Assembly: GCA_031401235.1 (NCBI GenBank)
Contig: JANNRJ010000025.1
Span: forward strand, 1 to 10,575
Length of the DNA stretch: 10,575 bases
Reading direction: 5' to 3'
Source of the DNA: UBA3006 sp031401235
Lineage (GTDB): Bacteria; Actinomycetota; Acidimicrobiia; Acidimicrobiales; Ilumatobacteraceae
The notes beneath the pieces were generated by a model. The model was not told the DNA's origin. It saw nothing but the letters and a program-made list of their open reading frames with translations, and ran no database searches. Of this stretch, positions 6,166 to 10,575 are shown piece by piece. The position numbers were made by a program, and so were the translations under genes. Within the stretch, counting starts at the first letter, position 1, and each line of letters begins with the position of its first letter.

Positions 6166-6593
6166 TCAACAACGTCCTGGCCATTTACTTTGTCGACGTT
6201 TCCAATATCAGCCTTATTGCCAGAGGCAAATATTGTGATGGAGCCAAGGATCATCCCCTTCTTGAATTGTATTGACGAAACATTTTTTAGAGGGAAGTCT
6301 TCGCTCTTGCTATTTACTATTCCTTCTTTTAGGAACATAATACGCTGATTGGTCAATACGAGGATTCCGTTTCCACCGCCGTACGTGCCCCTCATAACCA
6401 TTTCACACGTTTCGCCTTCCCACAAGAGTTCGGGAAGTTTATTGAGTTCTCTGCGAGCACCCACCTTTGAACGCATTCGAGCTACGGCTTGCGCGATATC
6501 TGGACTTAAGTCTTCTGAAGTCATTTCTTTGCTATCCCCTTCCATGTATCGACACACTAGAAGTTGTCTTACGCCAACAGATGATAGGTCCAT
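6123..6593 (-). CDS. YokE-like PH domain protein, frameshifted before its SHOCT domain
   Basis: 156 residues from ATG 6593; ATG 6545 and ATG 6524 are equally possible. The last has a GGGGA about 10 bases upstream and starts MTSEDLSPDIAQAVARMRSK. After a helical lead (about 31-52) comes a bacterial PH-like domain of the YokE type: LPELLWEGE, then ILVLTNQRIMFLKEG, FPLKNVSSIQFKKGM, ILGSITIFASGNKADIGNVD and a final helix ending VVDVVRP. In the family this fold is usually followed by SHOCT; here the reading frame leaves it and ends after an abnormal GFRQSSVHR. The adjacent -1 frame encodes the missing SHOCT. The product is cytosolic with unknown ligand; it may be inactive or only partly functional. 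It is divergent from, and stands opposite to, the surface-protein gene at 6896. Confidence 0.75.
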   Translation of the reverse strand: MDLSSVGVRQLLVCRYMEGDSKEMTSEDLSPDIAQAVARMRSKVGARRELNKLPELLWEGETCEMVMRGTYGGGNGILVLTNQRIMFLKEGIVNSKSEDFPLKNVSSIQFKKGMILGSITIFASGNKADIGNVDKVNGQDVVDVVRPGFRQSSVHR

Positions 6594-6763
6594 TTTCAGC
6601 TGGCGGATCCGCTACAGAGCCAGAAGTTGACGAAGGTGATGCTGCCTTCTACGAAGAACACCTAATCGGCGGTAATTATCTGCAAAGGAATTTTGCCAAA
6701 ATGCGTCTGAAAACTGTCGTTGTTGCAAATTAGTTTTCTTGAACAGACAAGATTTTGTATCAG

Positions 6764-6856
6764 TAACCCTAATAGAGGGGGTGGGGTTACCCACCTGTGA
6801 TTTGCGGTTACCCCACCACTGAAACGCTGAATTCTCACCTGTGATCGGCGATTATC
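6764..6856. promoter_or_regulatory. Cluster of inverted and direct repeats upstream of the surface-protein gene
   Basis: Three overlapping structures are seen. GTAACCC (6764-6770) can pair with GGGTTAC (6784-6790). GTGGGGTTAC (6781-6790) can instead pair with GTTACCCCAC (6807-6816), a 10-bp stem with one mismatch. A 21-nt direct repeat starting CACCTGTGAT occurs at 6792-6812 and 6836-6856 (17 of 21 identical), spaced 44 bp, about four helical turns. The alternative pairings and helical phasing suggest operator sites or a switching leader. No known riboswitch class is recognised. Confidence 0.4.
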
Positions 6857-6884
6857 CGACTGCTGCGTTGACAGAATGACGATT

Positions 6885-6890
6885 AGGGTG
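6885..6890 (+). promoter_or_regulatory. Probable ribosome-binding site for the GTG start at 6896
   Basis: AGGGTG at 6885-6890, with AGGG ending seven bases before GTG 6896, supports this start, which also places the signal peptide correctly. Confidence 0.4.
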
Positions 6891-6895
6891 GCTTT

Positions 6896-8065
6896 GTGCA
6901 GAGAATTGTGCGTATTGTTTTAGTGACAGTGTTGTTCTTAGGTGTCCTACAGTCTTCGAACAGGATCGTTCATGCCGACGAGGATTACTTGGATTTTCCT
7001 GGTAATGCGACATGTCCGGCTACCCACCCGGTGAAAACTGGTGTTAATAATTTCACTCGGTGTCTCACACTGGCAAGTTTTTGCGCTACAAACCCACAAT
7101 ATTATGATACTCAAACAAATATTTACTGTCCCGATTATCGCAACAATGACTTTTGGATTCGAAGCCAAACTTCTTCAACGACAACAACCCAAGTACCTGC
7201 TGCGACCACAACAATACCGGCGCCAATAAGTGGAGTCGATTATCTGGATTTTCCTGGTCATGCGACATGTCCGGCTAGCCACCCGGTGAAAACTGGTGTT
7301 AATAATTTCACTCGGTGTCTCACACTGGCAAGTTTTTGCGCTACTAACCCACAATATTATGATACTCAAACAAATATTTACTGTCCCGATTATCGCAACA
7401 ATGACTTTTGGATTCGAAGCCAGTCAATTACTTCGAATCCTACATTCACGACAGTCACGACAGTCACGACAGTCACGACACTCACGACTGAGACGATCTT
7501 GACAGGGCCTACTCCAACTGTTGGAAGTGAACTTGAAGGTCTTTCTGTTGGAAAATCGATTGTAAAAGTCGATGGGCAAGAGGTTCTGTCAACTCAGGTA
7601 ATAGAAAACAATTCAGTTGTCGTTGTTGCGGGAGACGTCCGTGCGCGTCTTGATGGAGCTTCGCCCGACAATATTGATCCTGCGAAGCAAGAAGTGCTGG
7701 TTCTAATCTCTGGCGAGGATGTGACTATGAATCTTGGTGGCTTGATGTCGGCTTCAGAGGTGACAATAACGATCTATTCCGAACCAAGACTACTTGCGGT
7801 GTTAAAAACAGACGAAGAAGGTTTGCTGGCTACGGAGATTAAAATCCCTGCTGATCTAGTGCCGGGTAATCACGTTCTTGTTTTGTCGGGCATTGATTTG
7901 ACGGGTAATCCGATTTCGCTGAGTTTTGGTCTGTTGATCGTCTCGTCCGTTGTAAATAGTATTCCTCTTCTATTTGTTGTGTTACTTGTGGTTTTCGGGG
8001 TAGGTCTGATAGCAACATCTCTGAAACTTTGGTCAATTCGTCAATCAAAAACTTCGATAGTTTGA
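6896..8065 (+). CDS. Secreted, membrane-anchored protein with duplicated 62-residue Cys modules
   Basis: 389 residues from GTG 6896. Residues 1-27 are a signal peptide (hydrophobic 7-18, VHA cut before DED). Two almost identical 62-residue modules follow (30-91 and 115-176), each with four Cys (first copy 40, 56, 63, 78) probably making two disulfides, starting DYLDFPG and ending NNDFWIRSQ. They are separated by a Thr/Pro linker (92-112) and followed by another (about 177-208, VTT repeats). Residues about 215-350 form the beta domain shared with the 49-1758 protein; residues 351-376 form a membrane helix with a short basic tail. The modules differ at only two residues (Asn/His and Thr/Ser). 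The module family is not one I recognise. The likely role is cell-surface binding or adhesion. The gene is the main cargo of the tRNA-flanked element. Confidence 0.82.
   Translation: MQRIVRIVLVTVLFLGVLQSSNRIVHADEDYLDFPGNATCPATHPVKTGVNNFTRCLTLASFCATNPQYYDTQTNIYCPDYRNNDFWIRSQTSSTTTTQVPAATTTIPAPISGVDYLDFPGHATCPASHPVKTGVNNFTRCLTLASFCATNPQYYDTQTNIYCPDYRNNDFWIRSQSITSNPTFTTVTTVTTVTTLTTETILTGPTPTVGSELEGLSVGKSIVKVDGQEVLSTQVIENNSVVVVAGDVRARLDGASPDNIDPAKQEVLVLISGEDVTMNLGGLMSASEVTITIYSEPRLLAVLKTDEEGLLATEIKIPADLVPGNHVLVLSGIDLTGNPISLSFGLLIVSSVVNSIPLLFVVLLVVFGVGLIATSLKLWSIRQSKTSIV
6983..7168 (+). repeat. 186-bp coding repeat, copy 1
   Basis: Matches 7238-7423 at 180 of 186 bases (six differences by hand count), encoding the first Cys module. 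The very low divergence means a recent duplication or ongoing gene conversion. Confidence 0.93.
7238..7423 (+). repeat. 186-bp coding repeat, copy 2
   Basis: Second copy of 6983-7168, offset by 255 bp and in the same frame; encodes the second Cys module. Confidence 0.93.
7447..7482 (+). repeat. Nine-base microsatellite in the Thr linker
   Basis: CACGACAGT occurs three times in a row (7447-7473), followed by a one-base variant (7474-7482), encoding T-T-V steps. Its multiple-of-three unit lets linker length vary without loss of frame. Confidence 0.9.
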
Positions 8066-8445
8066 TTCGATAGTTTACTGGATACGCATTAACCCCAGTT
8101 TCACAGTGTACTATGCTTGCAAATTGGGAACACCTCGGTCCACCGAAAATGGAACGAGGTTGGTAGTAGCCGAGTTTCGTTCGCTTGGTCTGCAACATGT
8201 TTTGCTGAATTCTTGGGTTGAGTGTTCCGCTTCTGATCCTGAAAAGTTGCCCACCGGACTAATCACAAAACCACATAAAAACACACAAACATATACATAT
8301 ATAACTGAGACAGTGGCCACTGCACACCCCCAGTTCGAGGTGGTGCAGATGTCGTAAGCATCGATCTAGAAAGTTTTGTGATCTTTGGCTGCGACCCCAA
8401 AGTGTTTTAGAATGCGAAGAGTCGCTGAAATCCTTGTGTACACTC
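8066..8445. other. Intergenic region between surface-protein gene and tRNA-Arg
   Basis: 380 bases with no gene I can support. It contains a short repeat TTCGATAGTTT at the gene end, an A/T/C-rich low-complexity patch (about 8268-8305) and an imperfect hairpin (CTGCAC near 8329 with GTGCAG near 8344) that might terminate transcription but lacks a T-run. It shares no clear similarity with the sequence just outside the distal att copy. Confidence 0.5.
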
Positions 8446-8488
8446 GCGCGTCCGGAGGGACTTGAACCCCCAACCGTCTGATCCGAAG
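8446..8488 (-). repeat. 43-bp attachment site within tRNA-Arg (proximal)
   Basis: The tRNA-side copy of the 43-bp direct repeat. Recombination with 5736-5778 would excise a 2710-bp circle and leave an intact tRNA. Confidence 0.9.
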
Positions 8489-8519
8489 TCAGATGCTCTA
8501 TCCATTGAGCTACGAACGC
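8447..8519 (-). tRNA. tRNA-Arg (anticodon UCG)
   Basis: A full 73-nt cloverleaf: acceptor GCGTTCG pairs with CGGACGC (one G-U), D-arm GCTC/GAGC, anticodon stem TCTGA/TCAGA with loop CTTCGGA giving anticodon TCG, T-arm GGGGG/CCCTC with TTCAAGT, and discriminator G. CCA is not encoded. It should decode CGA (and perhaps CGG). Its 3' part (32 to end) is the integration target duplicated at 5736-5778; the gene remains intact because the element restored it. Confidence 0.95.
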
Positions 8520-8557
8520 TTGTCCTCTTCAGGATAGTGCGTGCGGGAATGTTCGCG

Positions 8558-9658
8558 TTACGGCCGAATCTCGTAAAATGCATTTACCGAGTGATCAATG
8601 TCAAGGCGGCGAAACCGAGTAAAGCCCGCCGCGGTAGCCATTTTCTCGGCTGTCGTTGCTGATAGGCCCAAGGTGCCGAGTCCTGCGCCGTCAGGTGTCG
8701 AAAGTGCCGACGACATACACGAGAGCACGCTGATGCCATACATGAGTGGTGCCATCGGATTCTTCTTAACATTGAGGGCAAACGTGTCGTGGGCCTTGAT
8801 ATCCACGAGCAGCCAGTAGCCGTCATTCTTGAGAGCGGCGCGAATCGCTTGCATCATCTGTGCTGGATGTGTCATGTCGTGAATGCAGTCGAACGTGGTC
8901 ACAAAGTCCACGCTGTGATCGTTAGGAATGGGTTCTACCCGCGGATCATGAAACGATGCATTCGATGCGTGTGATTCGCTCAATTTCTCCGTGGCGCGAG
9001 TAAGCGCAAACTGTGAAATGTCATGGCCGCGAAAACTGCTTGCAAGGAATGCGTTGGCCATTCGCAACACTGCACCACCAGCTCCGCATCCAATGTCGAT
9101 GGCTCGCGCCCCCGCGACGAGGCGTTTGGTGACACCATCCAGCGCTGGAAGCACGGTGCCAATTAGATATGCGTTGTTCCACGGTTCGAAACTGCGTTCG
9201 ATGCCGACGGCACCTTCTGGTCCGTGACTGTCGTAATTGCGTCCGATACCAGTGCGAAAAGATTCCGGCATTGACTTCAGCGCGTCCATTGTTTGGGGCA
9301 ATCGGTGGAACATTCCCATGCCGAATGCGGGGTGTTCGGGGTTGGCGAGGACGGCTGATTGTTCCGGCGACAAGAAAAACGCATCGTCATCAACTGACGG
9401 TGTGTCTGATGCTTGTGTCTGGGTTGTAATGAGTTTTGCCGATGCCTGGTTGTATGCCCACTCGCGAACCCAGCGCTCATTTAATTGTGTGGTGTGCGCA
9501 AGTTGAGCGGTGGTGAGTGGCGTTGGTGATGAAGCGAGTGCCGCATACAGACCGAGTTGATCACCGAGGTGAACCATGCCCGAGGTGACAGCACCTTCGA
9601 GTTTGCTGAACAACAAAAATGAAAAGAGTTTGAGCGCATCGGGATCGATCACGCTCAT
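8558..9658 (-). CDS. Class I SAM-dependent methyltransferase with N-terminal winged-helix (Rv2258c-like)
   Basis: 366 residues. The N-terminal region (about 20-100) looks like the winged-helix dimerisation domain common in small-molecule methyltransferases (GDQLGLYAAL, LTTAQLAHTTQLNERWVREW). The Rossmann domain follows, with motif I AIDIGCGAGG (186-195), the acidic SAM ribose contact in GHDIS (Asp213), and FVTTFDCIHDM (252-262) then YWLLVDIKAHD as motifs IV and V. Arrangement and length resemble mycobacterial Rv2258c, whose natural substrate is not established. AAGGA six bases before ATG 9658 fixes the start. It lies 9 bases after the thymidine phosphorylase stop and is probably co-transcribed, though no pathway link is obvious. 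It belongs to the chromosomal side of the tRNA. Confidence 0.85.
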   Translation of the reverse strand: MSVIDPDALKLFSFLLFSKLEGAVTSGMVHLGDQLGLYAALASSPTPLTTAQLAHTTQLNERWVREWAYNQASAKLITTQTQASDTPSVDDDAFFLSPEQSAVLANPEHPAFGMGMFHRLPQTMDALKSMPESFRTGIGRNYDSHGPEGAVGIERSFEPWNNAYLIGTVLPALDGVTKRLVAGARAIDIGCGAGGAVLRMANAFLASSFRGHDISQFALTRATEKLSESHASNASFHDPRVEPIPNDHSVDFVTTFDCIHDMTHPAQMMQAIRAALKNDGYWLLVDIKAHDTFALNVKKNPMAPLMYGISVLSCMSSALSTPDGAGLGTLGLSATTAEKMATAAGFTRFRRLDIDHSVNAFYEIRP

Positions 9659-9667
9659 TGGTCGTCC

Positions 9668-10575
9668 TTATTGAATTAGATCGTGGACAAGTGGTTCGAT
9701 ATCTGGCCGTGCGAGAGTGAATTTAATGGCGTCGCGAATAAGTGCCTCGGCGCGGGAACCTTGGGCGTCGTCATTGACGTGCAATGTGCACAGGCGCATA
9801 CCGGCGGCGACGGGATCGCCGATCTTGACCAGATCGGCAATTCCGACCGCATGATCAACTGTGTCGACTACAGATGCACGACCACCACCGAGAGCCATGA
9901 TTGCCTGCCCACATTTGAGCGCATCGACCTCACTGATGAAACCCTTCGCGTCGGTCGGCGCTTTGACCTCAAGCAATGTTTTTGCAGTCGGAAGTAGGGA
10001 ATAGTCTTCGATCACTCTCGGATCGCCACCTTGAGCCGCACACATTTCGCGAAATTTCTGCAAAGCCGAACCGTTGTCGATAGCGGCTTGCAACTTCTGA
10101 CGAGCTTCCGCTTCGTCTTTGACGATGCCACCAAGAATGAGCATGTGACTGGTGAGAGCGAAGGTCACTTCCATCAGATCGGCAGGTCCATTCCCCTTGA
10201 GGCACTCGATCGATTCGATGACTTCGGTCGTGTGGCCAGCAGCATGCCCAAGTGGCTGATTCATTGCCGTTAATAGCGCGCGAACTGGTTTGCCAGAGAC
10301 TTTGCCTATTGCAACCATGGTTTGGGCCAACTCGCGAGCGTTGTCCTTGGTTTTCATAAATGCGCCTTTGCCAAATTTCACATCGAGGACGAGTGAGTCA
10401 ATGCCCTCGGCAAGTTTTTTGCTCATGATGCTGGCGCAGATCAGAGGAATCGATTCGACTGTTCCAGTCACATCACGCAATGCATAGAGTTTGCGGTCGG
10501 CGGGCGCAACTTGGGGAGTTTGACTGATCATTGCCACTCCGACTTTTTCAAGAATCTGGCGAAACTCTGGCACGG
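9668..10575 (-). CDS. deoA: Thymidine (pyrimidine-nucleoside) phosphorylase, N-terminus beyond window
   Basis: The C-terminal 301 or more residues; the frame is still open at the right edge, so the GTG at 10573 is not the start. The enzyme converts thymidine or deoxyuridine plus phosphate to free base and deoxyribose-1-phosphate in nucleoside salvage. LRDVTGTVESIPLICASIMS, then KKLAEG, matches the pyrimidine-binding segment: Arg33, Ser48 and Lys52 of this fragment have the same spacing as Arg171, Ser186 and Lys190 of Escherichia coli DeoA, implying about 138 residues are missing. DVKFGKGAF, TAMNQPLGHAAGH and the C-terminal IMALGGGRASVVDTVDHAVG are further family hallmarks. A Pdp-type enzyme with wider specificity cannot be excluded. 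It heads the pair with the downstream methyltransferase. Confidence 0.92.
   Translation of the reverse strand, partial: VPEFRQILEKVGVAMISQTPQVAPADRKLYALRDVTGTVESIPLICASIMSKKLAEGIDSLVLDVKFGKGAFMKTKDNARELAQTMVAIGKVSGKPVRALLTAMNQPLGHAAGHTTEVIESIECLKGNGPADLMEVTFALTSHMLILGGIVKDEAEARQKLQAAIDNGSALQKFREMCAAQGGDPRVIEDYSLLPTAKTLLEVKAPTDAKGFISEVDALKCGQAIMALGGGRASVVDTVDHAVGIADLVKIGDPVAAGMRLCTLHVNDDAQGSRAEALIRDAIKFTLARPDIEPLVHDLIQ

Larger units (their letters stand above)
6594..6895. other. Divergent intergenic region with stacked repeats
   Basis: 302 bases between the divergently transcribed PH gene and surface-protein gene. The right half holds the inverted and direct repeats listed next, and TTGACA (6868-6873), a good -35 match without a convincing -10 at normal spacing. 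The left half shows nothing identifiable. Confidence 0.5.
5736..8488. mobile_element. Integrase-less 2710-bp element integrated at tRNA-Arg
   Basis: Delimited by the two 43-bp direct repeats (5736-5778 and 8446-8488), a 2710-bp repeat unit. It contains a 126-nt arm-like repeat, a frameshifted PH-SHOCT gene and a secreted protein with duplicated Cys-rich modules. No tyrosine or serine recombinase, replication or transfer gene is present. It could be a cis-mobilisable element, a satellite or a decayed island using an integrase in trans, comparable in logic to other small tRNA-flanked cargo cassettes such as tycheposons, but relation to these is not shown. Confidence 0.75.

Noticed and set aside
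7447..7482. Regularly spaced short repeats as a possible CRISPR array
   Set aside because: The units are 9 bp, contiguous without spacers and in coding frame; they are a linker microsatellite.
7041..7502. Several overlapping frames in the duplicated module region
   Set aside because: They occur in pairs because the DNA is duplicated; the frame starting at 6896 with signal peptide, Cys modules and membrane anchor explains the region.
8111..8320. Minus-strand frame with a hydrophobic N-terminus (possible small membrane protein)
   Set aside because: The hydrophobic run comes from an A/T/C-rich low-complexity patch; no ribosome site, no recognisable family and no neighbour support.

Overview
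The window looks like a tRNA-anchored genomic island next to ordinary chromosome, in a bacterium that is probably an actinomycete. The clues are a Rv2258c-like methyltransferase, secreted proteins with long Thr/Ser linkers, a tRNA without an encoded CCA end and an apparently leaderless promoter. The Thr-rich linker style suggests Acidimicrobiia (Ilumatobacter-like), but that is inference only.

Layout. From about 8447 to the right edge is stable chromosome, all on the minus strand: a partial thymidine phosphorylase (deoA), a class I SAM-dependent methyltransferase 9 bases behind it, and an intact tRNA-Arg(UCG). Left of the tRNA's 3' end the sequence becomes accessory. A perfect 43-bp copy of the tRNA 3' half, from the first base of the anticodon loop onward, lies at 5736-5778. 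It marks the far end of a 2710-bp insert whose near end is the tRNA itself. The insert carries a PH-domain gene broken from its SHOCT tail by a frameshift, and a repeat-bearing secreted or surface protein. It has no integrase. Just inside the 43-bp copy is a 126-nt sequence that recurs, about 76% identical and without gaps, at 2689-2814. This suggests a second related unit (about 2689-5735) next to the first, and a third to its left. The second unit holds a truncated MazG-like gene, a 766-bp cassette with 26-bp perfect inverted repeats and a 6-bp target duplication carrying a hotdog thioesterase instead of a transposase, and an AbiEi/AbiEii toxin-antitoxin pair. The leftmost unit repeats the cargo theme of the first: a Thr-rich surface protein and an intact PH-SHOCT protein.

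How it fits together. The picture is stepwise accretion of small elements without their own integrase at one tRNA-Arg gene. The pieces are held by a toxin-antitoxin pair, carry paired envelope-type cargo (secreted protein plus PH-SHOCT protein) and are partly decaying (frameshift, truncated MazG). The 43-bp duplication, the inverted repeats with target duplication, the 126-nt repeat and the out-of-frame SHOCT coding are read directly from sequence. Mobility, the integrase supplied in trans and the cargo functions are inferences.
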